Origin: Methanococcus vannielii SB
GTDB taxonomy: Archaea > AGJL01 > Methanococci > Methanococcales > Methanococcaceae
Length of the DNA stretch: 64,000 nucleotides
Reading direction: 5' to 3'
NCBI RefSeq assembly: GCF_000017165.1
Contig: NC_009634.1
Span: 248,001 to 312,000 of the forward strand
In this document: piece after piece, positions 12,356-23,097 of the stretch
Layout of the letters: every line of letters begins with the position of its first letter
Position numbering within the stretch: position 1 is the first letter of the stretch
Position numbers and translations under genes: made by a program
The notes under the pieces: generated by a model
What the model saw: the letters and a program-made list of their open reading frames with translations, nothing else
Told to the model about the DNA's origin: nothing
Database searches by the model: none

Positions 12356-13868
12356 ATGCTGCCTATCCCAATATCTCAATTACTTGAAACTAATTTAATC
12401 GAAGAAGAACGGTTAGAATTAAAACGGGGATTTAATCCAGAGGATGTTATGCATACAATGTGTGCATTTGCAAATGATTTTAACAATTGGGGCGGCGGAT
12501 ATATTATAATCGGGATTCACGACAAAACAAAAGAAGTTATCGGAGTAAATCCTTCTGAAATTGATACTATTTTGAAAAAAATGATTGGTTTATCCAATAA
12601 AATCCATTATCCATATTTTCCAGTAGTAGAACCCATAATTTACAAAAATAAGACAGTATTGGTTATAGCCTGCCCTGGAGGTCCTGCAAGACCATATAAG
12701 GCACCAACAAGTCTCGGTAAAAATTCAGAATATAAATATTACATCAGGCGAAACTCATCAACTGTTATCGCAAAACATGAAGATGAAAAAGAATTAATTG
12801 GAATGTCTAATCAAATTCCATATGATGATCAGATAAACCATAAAGCGTCAATTAATGATTTAAATTTACATTTAATTAAACAATATTTAAAAGAAATAAA
12901 TTCTAATCTTGATCCAGAAATTTTGAAATTTGAAGAGTTATGTAAAAGCCTAAATATCGTAGATGGGCCAAAAGAATATTTGAAACCAAAAAACATTGGT
13001 TTACTGCTTTTTTTCAACAAATCCTAAAAAATTCATCAAAACACCGTGGATTGAAGTTACTGTATTTTACGATGAAATTGGCGATAAATTTGATGAAGAT
13101 GTGTTTGATGGAGATTTGGTTTCACAGATACGGCTTTCACTAAATTATATAAAAAGCATAGCAATTCGTGAAAGAGTTCAAAAAATCCCGGGAATCGCAG
13201 AATCAAAACGAATTTATTCTTATCCCTTTGAAGCAATTGAAGAAGCACTCGTAAACGCAGTATATCATAAAAGTTACGAAATCGATGCACCAATTGAAAT
13301 TAGAATTGAAACGGATCGAATTGATATAATAAGTTATCCGGGACCACTTCCACCACTAAATAAATATAATCTTAATGATGATATTGTTATTTCTAAAAGG
13401 TATAGAAATAGGCGAATTGGTGACTTTTTAAAAGAATTTAAACTTACAGAAGGTAAAAATACAGGTTTTAGGAAGATAAGACATGCTTTAAAAAACAATG
13501 GATCCCCGGAACCTGAATTTATAACTGATGATGAAAGAACACAATTTATCGCCCGGCTAAGAATTCATCCAGAATTTATTGAGGATATAAAAAAGACCCA
13601 AGCTAAGACCCAAGTCAAGACCCAAGTCAAGACCCGGGCTGAAGATGAAATACTACTCGTAGTAAAAGATATTGAAATGTCGAGTTCGGAAATATTGTCT
13701 GAAATAGGGTTGAAGTCTAGAACTAAACGATTCAAACAGGCAATTTCAAATTTATTGGAAAATAACTTAATTGAATTAACAATTCCTGATAAAATAACAA
13801 GTTCAAAACAAAAATATCGAATTACTAAAAAAGGTTTAAAATTATTGAATGATCTATCAAATGGATAA
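12356..13868 (+). pseudogene. AlbA_2/Schlafen-type ATP-binding protein, split by a frameshift
   Basis: Two overlapping frames (12356-13027 and 12996-13868) make one protein of about 504 residues. The first half has the AlbA_2/Schlafen domain (ERLELKRGF, then FANDFNNWGGGYIIIGIHD). The second half continues with SYPFEAIEEALVNAVYHKSYE, as in the ATPase C-terminal domain that follows AlbA_2, then a winged-helix end. The break lies in a run of seven T at 13008-13014: with six T the reading goes GLLLFSTNPKKFI without interruption. A 12-bp repeat encodes KTQAKTQVKTQVKT near 13600-13640. A TATA-like TTTTTATATA lies at 12287-12296. It may be a pseudogene, a phase-variable gene or a sequencing slip. 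Confidence 0.75.
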
Positions 13869-13943
13869 TTAATTTATAAATTTTCACAAGGAATAATCGT
13901 TTGAATTAAGGGCTCATTCAGTCTAAACTTAAAATTTAACTAA

Positions 13944-13954
13944 AATATATTTAT
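13944..13954 (+). promoter_or_regulatory. TATA box upstream of the tandem-pseudoknot RNA
   Basis: ATATATTTATA at 13944-13954 lies about 40 bases before the 12-bp terminal stem that opens at 13989. This fits transcription starting near 13975-13985, just outside the structured element. Confidence 0.5.
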
Positions 13955-13988
13955 AGTTTCAAAACAAGTCTATACTTGTACATAACTA

Positions 13989-14104
13989 GTGATATCCAGC
14001 ATTCTGTCGGTAACCCGTAATCCGACTAATAAAATGCGGGCCGGATCTTTCTGTCGGTAACCCGTAATCCGACTAATAAAATGCGGGTCGGAGCTGGATA
14101 TCAC
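13989..14104 (+). ncRNA. structured RNA with two tandem pseudoknot-like repeats; likely type III antitoxin RNA
   Basis: Two 44-base units repeat with a period of 47 (14002-14045 and 14049-14092), differing at only one base. In each, GTCGG pairs with CCGAC, and the loop CCCG can pair with CGGG further downstream, which is an H-type pseudoknot. The pair is enclosed by a perfect 12-bp inverted repeat (13989-14000, GTGATATCCAGC, with 14093-14104). The element is much richer in GC than its surroundings, has a TATA box upstream and lies 26 bases before a broken small gene on the same strand. Promoter, tandem pseudoknot repeats and toxin gene in this order is the layout of type III toxin-antitoxin loci (ToxIN, CptIN, TenpIN), in which the RNA itself neutralises the endoribonuclease. 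The pairing was worked out by eye. Confidence 0.6.
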
Positions 14105-14130
14105 AACATATTTACTAATCAGGATAAATC

Positions 14131-14597
14131 ATGATAGTATCAGAAAACTATTTTTATACCGTTAAAGACGAGTTTTTCACAGATTATAAAAATTTTCTAA
14201 ATTGTCAGTTTATGGACAATAAATTAGAATGTAGGCCTTTTTACTATCCGTTGAAGATAAAAAAACAGGATTACCTTGGTTAATTCCGTTATCTACTAAA
14301 ATCAAAACATATGAACCTAAGATAGAACGTTAAGTGGAAAAAAGAGGGTTTTGTGACGGATATCACATTATACGAAATAAAGATGGTTCAATATATAAAA
14401 TAGGTGGTCAAGAGGGCGTTTTTTTAATTTTAAAAATGTTTCCCATAACAAAAAAATATTTGAAAGAAAACTATTATTTTAATACTGTTCCACAAAGACT
14501 CGTATCCGAGAATCATATCAAACTAATAGATAAAAAATGCAACATCGTAATGATTTTCCACCAACCAACTGTTTGCAAAATCTATAACAGCCAGTGA
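14131..14597 (+). pseudogene. degenerate ToxN/CptN-like type III toxin gene
   Basis: An ATG at 14131 opens a frame giving MIVSENYFYTVKDEFF and RPFYYPLKIKK, then hits a stop at 14281. A run of seven A near 14259-14265 with one base missing restores the frame: it continues LPWLIPLSTKIKTYEPKIER, meets an in-frame TAA at 14331, and goes on with FCDGYHII, FLILKMFPITKKY and LIDKKCNIV to 14597. The order (RPxxxxL, IPLSxK near the middle, CD, then MFPI) resembles endoribonuclease toxins of type III systems, especially those I remember from CptIN-type loci in Firmicutes. It lies directly behind the tandem-pseudoknot RNA. One frameshift plus one nonsense codon mean no functional toxin. The family assignment is from memory and not certain. 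Confidence 0.55.
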
Positions 14598-14630
14598 TAA
14601 ATCCTTAATATTCCATATTTTGTATTAATT

Positions 14631-14702
14631 GATAAGGAGTATGCCCTCTCTGTCCCAAATCGGTTCTTGAAGGATATTCCTTGTCTGAGGGCGAATCTTA
14701 TC
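14631..14702. other. long imperfect hairpin at the distal end of the CRISPR array
   Basis: GATAAG (14631-14636) pairs with CTTATC (14697-14702), GCCCTC (14643-14648) with GAGGGC (14687-14692), and AAGGA (14670-14674) with TCCTT (14678-14682), giving a three-tier hairpin of 72 bases. It lies between the broken toxin gene and the last CRISPR repeat. It could be a small RNA, a transcription end for the array or the edge of a former mobile element; nothing in it decides. Confidence 0.45.
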
Positions 14703-14747
14703 AATCTCTTTCACCATTTTTCTATTATACAGTACTTATCGGCTTAC

Positions 14748-17700
14748 GAGTTTATGTCTGTTCTAATGCATTATGCTCTTTTACCCATTAAGGAAGTTGC
14801 ACAGGCTGTCGACTCAATAGGTTTCAATGCTTGTTCTAATGCATTATGCTCTTTTACCCAATGAAGCAAGTACTAATGAGTCGTATTATACAAGTTTCAA
14901 TGCTTGTTCTAATGCATTATGCTCTTTTACCTATCTAATATCCTATTATGTAATGGCTCGCACTCGTGTTTCAATGCTTGTTCTAATGCATTATGCTCTT
15001 TTACCAGAATCGTAAGTACCTAAATTTATAGTTCCATCAGTTTCAATGCTTGTTCTAATGCATTATGCTCTTTTACTGTTACGCCGTTTGCGGTTCCAAA
15101 ATCAGATATTTGTTTCAATGCTTGTTCTAATGCATTATGCTCTTTTACTTCTATAGGTGTTCGTTGAAAGTTCCGTAATGTCTGGTTTCAATGCTTGTTC
15201 TAATGCATTATGCTCTTTTACTGTCTTTTTTTCCTTGTTTCAACTGAAAGAGATACGTTTCAATGCTTGTTCTAATGCATTATGCTCTTTTACTACAATT
15301 CAGAGAACTGGTGCTTCGGGTAAGATACCGTTTCAATGCTTGTTCTAATGCATTATGCTCTTTTACCTGGCCAGGCTTATGCTATGCATATGGAGAATAT
15401 CCGAATGTTTCAATGCTTGTTCTAATGCATTATGCTCTTTTACTCCGACGATACCGGAAAAATCCAATGTATCGGCTTGTTTCAATGCTTGTTCTAATGC
15501 ATTATGCTCTTTTACCTGGAAAACACCTACTGTTAATCCTGCAAGTATGAATGTTTCAATGCTTGTTCTAATGCATTATGCTCTTTTACTTCATTGTCAA
15601 CTACTTCTGCGATTCCCAAATCAGGTTTCAATGCTTGTTCTAATGCATTATGCTCTTTTACTTTATTCTACCCCAACTATTACTATAACTAGCAGAGGTT
15701 TCAATGCTTGTTCTAATGCATTATGCTCTTTTACTACGTGATGTAGTACGTGTCTGCTGCAGCGATGAATAAGTTTCAATGCTTGTTCTAATGCATTATG
15801 CTCTTTTACTTGTTGATGCAATTCCTGCCATTGACGTTCCGTGTTTCAATGCTTGTTCTAATGCATTATGCTCTTTTACCTGCTCCAAGCATGATTACTG
15901 CTACTGCGATGATTGGGTTTCAATGCTTGTTCTAATGCATTATGCTCTTTTACGTTTCTATGTGTTGGGTTGTGCCATTGTTGTAATGGTTTCAATGCTT
16001 GTTCTAATGCATTATGCTCTTTTACACCGATAATGTTTTGTACTCCTTCAACATTTTCTCTATAGTTTCAATGCTTGTTCTAATGCATTATGCTCTTTTA
16101 CTCCAGAATTGATAAACGGTATACATTAAAAACCATTAGTTTCAATGCTTGTTCTAATGCATTATGCTCTTTTACTCAATTCTTTGTCAAGATGAAATTA
16201 AAAGATTATTATACGTTTCAATGCTTGTTCTAATGCATTATGCTCTTTTACTATAGTTCTATTTTTAACACACTTTAAAAAGTGTGAGTTTCAATGCTTG
16301 TTCTAATGCATTATGCTCTTTTACTTGGAACCGGATTTTATAAATTATATGATATTAGTTTCAATGCTTGTTCTAATGCATTATGCTCTTTTACAGTTTC
16401 ATCCATCTCTTTTTGGTATATTTTCATAATTATGTTTCAATGCTTGTTCTAATGCATTATGCTCTTTTACGTTCGATATGAGGGGAACCAATCTCAAGTG
16501 TGGGATGTGTTTCAATGCTTGTTCTAATGCATTATGCTCTTTTACTCTTAAAAGATAAAGGATATGATAAAAGGGATGATAGTTTCAATGCTTGTTCTAA
16601 TGCATTATGCTCTTTTACAATCAGTAAATCAGTATCGAATATTAAGGGTTTTGGTTTCAATGCTTGTTCTAATGCATTATGCTCTTTTACTTTGTAGTTG
16701 CTATACTATCCCTCTGTTTTATTTCGTTTCAATGCTTGTTCTAATGCATTATGCTCTTTTACTCTGTCAATGTTTCTACTTCCGCTTTAAAATCAATAGT
16801 TTCAATGCTTGTTCTAATGCATTATGCTCTTTTACCATAAATTAATTTCTTCATTGGTTAGAATGCCCTCGTGTTTCAATGCTTGTTCTAATGCATTATG
16901 CTCTTTTACCAGTGAAAATCCATATGAATTGGCACAGTACTTCATGTTTCAATGCTTGTTCTAATGCATTATGCTCTTTTACTACTCCTTCAACATTCTC
17001 TCGATATAAGTCATCTTTGTTTCAATGCTTGTTCTAATGCATTATGCTCTTTTACGATACAGTCTTCACACATTGCACCACTTTCAAGTGTTGTGTTTCA
17101 ATGCTTGTTCTAATGCATTATGCTCTTTTACACCACTCCAAAAAAGATAATGATTATTTGATAATTATGTTTCAATGCTTGTTCTAATGCATTATGCTCT
17201 TTTACAAATATCACATAGGAATAATTTTACCTCCGTAGCGATGTTTCAATGCTTGTTCTAATGCATTATGCTCTTTTACAGACGAAAGATCAGTTATTCA
17301 ACTGATTTTCCACGCAGGTTTCAATGCTTGTTCTAATGCATTATGCTCTTTTACCCTTCATGTTTTTCCATTTCTTTTATTGTGAAGTGTTTCAATGCTT
17401 GTTCTAATGCATTATGCTCTTTTACTGAATCAACGTATCCTGTATCAATTTTGAGTTTAAGTTTCAATGCTTGTTCTAATGCATTATGCTCTTTTACAGT
17501 TAATTGCTGTAATTTAAACGAGTTTTTCCTTGTGTTTCAATGCTTGTTCTAATGCATTATGCTCTTTTACAAGAATAATGCAATGGCAAACATCACAGAT
17601 GAGAAATGTTTCAATGCTTGTTCTAATGCATTATGCTCTTTTACATCGAATAGTAGTTTTTTTCCGAAGTACTCACTTGGGTTTCAATGCTTGTTCTAAT

Positions 17701-20700
17701 GCATTATGCTCTTTTACAGTTCAAAAAGCAATGGCAAGAAAGAATTACAAAGCGTGTTTCAATGCTTGTTCTAATGCATTATGCTCTTTTACTCAGACAA
17801 ACTATGCCTTAACTGTCTTTTTCAGACATGTTTCAATGCTTGTTCTAATGCATTATGCTCTTTTACCTGAACTTCTAGTTCTTGAAAATCTACATATTCG
17901 GAGTTTCAATGCTTGTTCTAATGCATTATGCTCTTTTACTTATCGGTTCAAAGTGTAACTGTTGAAGCAGGATAGTTTCAATGCTTGTTCTAATGCATTA
18001 TGCTCTTTTACATGCCCCTTCAGTAATCTCGAATGCAAATCTTTCGACACGTTTCAATGCTTGTTCTAATGCATTATGCTCTTTTACATTTGGCCGTACT
18101 CAGTATATATAATATCTGAGTCGTGTTTCAATGCTTGTTCTAATGCATTATGCTCTTTTACCTATTTATGCAAAATAAAGATAAAAAGTTTAAAGCCATG
18201 TTTCAATGCTTGTTCTAATGCATTATGCTCTTTTACTTTTCATGTTGATCCCTCAATTAAAGTTTTCTTTATGTTTCAATGCTTGTTCTAATGCATTATG
18301 CTCTTTTACCTTAAAAGATAAAGGATATGATAAAAGGGACTACAGTTTCAATGCTTGTTCTAATGCATTATGCTCTTTTACTACTATTTAGTATCCCTTA
18401 AAAAACTAGTATCATATGACTGTTTCAATGCTTGTTCTAATGCATTATGCTCTTTTACAAATATTACAGAAGCTCAGCACATAGAATCCATATGTTTCAA
18501 TGCTTGTTCTAATGCATTATGCTCTTTTACTACCAAGATATTATTTGCACAGTAGGTAACCGGAAAAGTTTCAATGCTTGTTCTAATGCATTATGCTCTT
18601 TTACTCTATATCTTTTGCTAAAATATTAATTTGATATGCTCGTTTCAATGCTTGTTCTAATGCATTATGCTCTTTTACAACAAACCTAGAGGGTGCAGAC
18701 CTTAGGGGGGCTGACTGTTTCAATGCTTGTTCTAATGCATTATGCTCTTTTACTATTTTACAATTTATAATATGTGAATATTACTATAGTTTCAATGCTT
18801 GTTCTAATGCATTATGCTCTTTTACTTTTTCACAATTTAGCAATATTTATTAAAGTTTTCTTGTTTCAATGCTTGTTCTAATGCATTATGCTCTTTTACA
18901 GAAGAGGAGCTAGAGATGGTGACTCAACCGTTATTCTGTTTCAATGCTTGTTCTAATGCATTATGCTCTTTTACTTTACTTATTATTGATTGAAAGGGGG
19001 CGATAATGACGTTTCAATGCTTGTTCTAATGCATTATGCTCTTTTACCCTATTTTAATTGTAGTTAAAAAATCAATTAAAATGTTTCAATGCTTGTTCTA
19101 ATGCATTATGCTCTTTTACAGATGTGGAAATGGTAGAAATTATTGAAGAAGAAGCGTTTCAATGCTTGTTCTAATGCATTATGCTCTTTTACCCAACTCG
19201 GCTGTTGCTTACTATGGGAAAAAAGTTAGTTTCAATGCTTGTTCTAATGCATTATGCTCTTTTACACGATAACGAGACTGTTGAAGTAGACCCAACTCTT
19301 GGTTTCAATGCTTGTTCTAATGCATTATGCTCTTTTACCTTTGTTCGATTGTTACAGGTCCATAGTTTTTTTTAGTTTCAATGCTTGTTCTAATGCATTA
19401 TGCTCTTTTACAATTATTCACACGACATAATAGACCAATAATTTGTGTTTCAATGCTTGTTCTAATGCATTATGCTCTTTTACCTCAGATTTTTCAAATT
19501 TTTTCGAGGTATGGTATTATAGTTTCAATGCTTGTTCTAATGCATTATGCTCTTTTACAATCGATTATTCAGAACTAATACGTTCTCTATATAGTTTCAA
19601 TGCTTGTTCTAATGCATTATGCTCTTTTACTCGTTGTTTGTGAGTTCTTGCATAATATAACACCTTGTTTCAATGCTTGTTCTAATGCATTATGCTCTTT
19701 TACTTTTGAATATGGTAAAAACATGTCTTAATTATGATGATAGTTTCAATGCTTGTTCTAATGCATTATGCTCTTTTACAAGATCACCGGGTCGGGACCC
19801 AGATTTATCTTAAGTTTCAATGCTTGTTCTAATGCATTATGCTCTTTTACATTTAACAAAAATAGTGAGAACATGAACGATATTGAGTTTCAATGCTTGT
19901 TCTAATGCATTATGCTCTTTTACTGATTCTAATTCACCATTATGTAAGCTACCGGATTCGTTTCAATGCTTGTTCTAATGCATTATGCTCTTTTACTCCA
20001 ATTCCTGAAGGTCATGATCTGGATCAGGACTTGAGTTTCAATGCTTGTTCTAATGCATTATGCTCTTTTACTAGATCACTATGCTGGAAAAAAAGCAACT
20101 GAAATAATGTTTCAATGCTTGTTCTAATGCATTATGCTCTTTTACTTGAAAAAATACTTACTGAATTGTCGATTAATGGTGAAATGTTTCAATGCTTGTT
20201 CTAATGCATTATGCTCTTTTACACTGTAAGGAATTCTGATAAATTTATTCATTCCAGCAGTTTCAATGCTTGTTCTAATGCATTATGCTCTTTTACATCA
20301 CTAATCTCGTCGACAACCACACATTTTAAGTTGTTTCAATGCTTGTTCTAATGCATTATGCTCTTTTACATTGACTCTTTTAATTTGATTTCAGGTGCTA
20401 AGTCAATACGGTTTCAATGCTTGTTCTAATGCATTATGCTCTTTTACTTCTATTATTGTTTTTTCGTCGTTAGGATTTCGTCTGTTTCAATGCTTGTTCT
20501 AATGCATTATGCTCTTTTACCCAAAATGTTTTTTTACGATATCTCTAATTGAGTTTCAATGCTTGTTCTAATGCATTATGCTCTTTTACCGCTTTTAATT
20601 TATATGGTGAAAACAATTTTAAATTGTTTCAATGCTTGTTCTAATGCATTATGCTCTTTTACATTATTTTATAATAATATATTATCTATTATACTAGTTT

Positions 20701-22115
20701 CAATGCTTGTTCTAATGCATTATGCTCTTTTACAAAAACAATTCGATAAAATACATTATGAAATAATAAGGTTTCAATGCTTGTTCTAATGCATTATGCT
20801 CTTTTACTACTAAAAGATAAAGGATATGATAAAAGGGATTACAGTTTCAATGCTTGTTCTAATGCATTATGCTCTTTTACATCACTTTTTTATTATTTCT
20901 ATTTTCGATAGAATATTGTTTCAATGCTTGTTCTAATGCATTATGCTCTTTTACTACTACAAAGGATAGAAGACTATTATATAATTGAAGTTTCAATGCT
21001 TGTTCTAATGCATTATGCTCTTTTACAGTGAGAATACATAAAAACAATCAAAAAGAAGGGAGTTTCAATGCTTGTTCTAATGCATTATGCTCTTTTACTT
21101 CATTGTCAACTACTTCTGCGATTCCCAAATCAGGTTTCAATGCTTGTTCTAATGCATTATGCTCTTTTACTTTATTCTACCCCAACTATTACTATAACTA
21201 GCAGAGGTTTCAATGCTTGTTCTAATGCATTATGCTCTTTTACAGTGAGAATACATAAAAACAATCAAAAAGAAGGGAGTTTCAATGCTTGTTCTAATGC
21301 ATTATGCTCTTTTACTTGTTGATGCAATTCCTGCCATTGACGTTCCGTGTTTCAATGCTTGTTCTAATGCATTATGCTCTTTTACCTGCTCCAAGCATGA
21401 TTACTGCTACTGCGATGATTGGGTTTCAATGCTTGTTCTAATGCATTATGCTCTTTTACGTTGTATGTGATGCCTTCCCCTCCCGACTGAACGTGTTTCA
21501 ATGCTTGTTCTAATGCATTATGCTCTTTTACCGATATATAATATTATATTATAATATCGGGTCAAAAGTTTCAATGCTTGTTCTAATGCATTATGCTCTT
21601 TTACTATCCTGTCTTTGTATTTCATTTGTTGAATTAATACGTTTCAATGCTTGTTCTAATGCATTATGCTCTTTTACTTTCAATTTTTGCATTTTCTTCA
21701 AGATAGTTAATGGTTTCAATGCTTGTTCTAATGCATTATGCTCTTTTACATTACTTACTATATATAGTTATCTACACTAAGTAGTTTCAATGCTTGTTCT
21801 AATGCATTATGCTCTTTTACGGCCGAAAAATTTAACTTTTAATAACTGCATATCTGTTTCAATGCTTGTTCTAATGCATTATGCTCTTTTACGAAACGAT
21901 TGGAGTTAATATGTAAGATTTTGAGTATGTTTCAATGCTTGTTCTAATGCATTATGCTCTTTTACACAGGTAATCAAAAGTAATTTGGGGGCAACTGCGT
22001 TATACGTTTCAATGCTTGTTCTAATGCATTATGCTCTTTTACGACTATTTTTTTATAAAAGCATAACTATATATATGAGTTTCAATGCTTGTTCTAATGC
22101 ATTATGCTCTTTTAC
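14748..22115 (-). CRISPR. type I-B CRISPR array, about 101 repeats
   Basis: A 37-bp repeat (plus strand: GTTTCAATGC at the start, CTCTTTTAC at the end) occurs about 101 times by hand count, with unique spacers mostly of 33-39 bp. The repeats look identical except the one at 14748-14784, which has about seven mismatches in its first 13 bases; such decay marks the leader-distal end. The transcript therefore runs on the minus strand from the AT-rich leader at 22116-22467, next to cas4. In that direction the repeat ends ATTGAAAC, the 8-nt tag I recall for crRNAs made by M. maripaludis Cas6b. A central TAATGCATTA palindrome gives a small stem. A spacer block near 15590-15916 recurs at 21099-21422. 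Confidence 0.97.
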
Positions 22116-22467
22116 AGATGATGTAAAATTCAAAGCATAATTTGCAATGTAACTTATTAAATTCCCACGTATAAATATGTTTCGAACCATTTTATCAACA
22201 AAAATTATTGATAAGTAATATACATTTATTTTGTAATTTAGGCACATAATAAAAGGTTATAATTAAATATGCACTTGGGTAACTAAATATTTTTAAATTA
22301 AATAATTATTATTTTGTTAATTTACTAACTTGTACTTTTTATAAATTTAAAATGTTAAAATACCTTTTTAAAGATTTATTTTTAAGTATTACGTATTTTT
22401 AAGAATTTTTTAGATACCAATGTTAAAAAATAAGCTCAAATTAAAGTTTATAATTTTTAAGGAACAA
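22116..22467 (-). promoter_or_regulatory. CRISPR leader and array promoter
   Basis: This 352-base AT-rich, gene-free stretch separates cas4 from the intact end of the array. On the minus strand CATATTTATACG (about 22168-22179) is a TATA-like element that would start transcription some 30 bases before the first repeat. It is therefore the likely leader, where new spacers are inserted and pre-crRNA transcription begins. A short frame running from here into the array encodes repeat sequence and is not a gene. Confidence 0.7.
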
Positions 22468-23097
22468 TTATTTTACACAAATATTTTTATAACAACAATC
22501 AATACATTTTAATTTATTTGACGCTGATTTTGGGTAATGTCCAGACATTACTTTTTTAAACTCCTCTAAATATTTATTCAGCTTATTTATTTCTTTTATA
22601 TTCACTTCTATTTCTTTTAAGACATTTTTTCCACGACAATATAATATATATCCTTGTGTAACTTCTGCATTAAAAGTTTCAGCTATCATTAAAGAGTACA
22701 TTATAGTTTGCATTTTATATGTTTTATATATTATGTCATTGTACTCAGCAAATTTGTAATCGAGTGAAGCCATGGTTCCGTTTGAAAGTGTTAAAACTTC
22801 ATCGGCAATCCCTTTAATACCATAGTTTTTCGAAACCATTGAAACGTTTATTTTTTTGTCAACCACGTTTATTTTTTTACGTAAGTAGTTCGCATTTTCT
22901 AACTCCTTTTTTTCATGAATTGTTCTACCCTTTAAAACTTTGTACCGTTTTTCTTCATGCTGGCTTATTCCCAAATAATTCATAAAGTAGGTATATCGTT
23001 TACAATACAAAAATTCAAGCATTTCTGAAGGAGTTATGTAATATTCATTTTCATTGAATCCTTCAAAATTATTAAAAGAATTTTGAGACGATTTCAT
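22468..23097 (-). CDS. cas4: CRISPR-associated exonuclease Cas4
   Basis: Cas4 is a RecB-family nuclease with an iron-sulfur cluster that trims prespacers and helps choose PAM and orientation during adaptation. The 209-residue protein has ITPSEMLEFLYCKRYTYF at the N-terminus (first cluster cysteine), the RecB-like nuclease core with GIADEV and SLDYKF, and the C-terminal cysteines CIDCCYKNIC. I chose the ATG at 23097, which overlaps the end of cas2 by 26 bases; a longer start at 23130 is possible, but its extra residues (MAKRLIKSWYL) do not look like the family. It is the last gene of cas1-cas2-cas4, next to the leader. Confidence 0.92.
   Translation of the reverse strand: MKSSQNSFNNFEGFNENEYYITPSEMLEFLYCKRYTYFMNYLGISQHEEKRYKVLKGRTIHEKKELENANYLRKKINVVDKKINVSMVSKNYGIKGIADEVLTLSNGTMASLDYKFAEYNDIIYKTYKMQTIMYSLMIAETFNAEVTQGYILYCRGKNVLKEIEVNIKEINKLNKYLEEFKKVMSGHYPKSASNKLKCIDCCYKNICVK

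Noticed and set aside
14131-14597. Reading the toxin-like region as two genuine small genes (14131-14283 and 14334-14597)
   Set aside because: The second would start at a GTG without ribosome binding site in the middle of a conserved segment, and a single base change plus one stop repair joins everything into one protein.
21532-21567. Near-palindromic spacer (CGATATATAATATTATA at its start) as an inserted hairpin element
   Set aside because: It has normal spacer length and position; an AT-rich palindrome could simply be sampled from an AT-rich target.
14667-22247. Dozens of short open frames reading MLVLMHYALL or FNACSNALCSFT over and over
   Set aside because: They are translations of the CRISPR repeat in different frames, with spacers between them. 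There is no ribosome binding site and no conserved unit other than the repeat.
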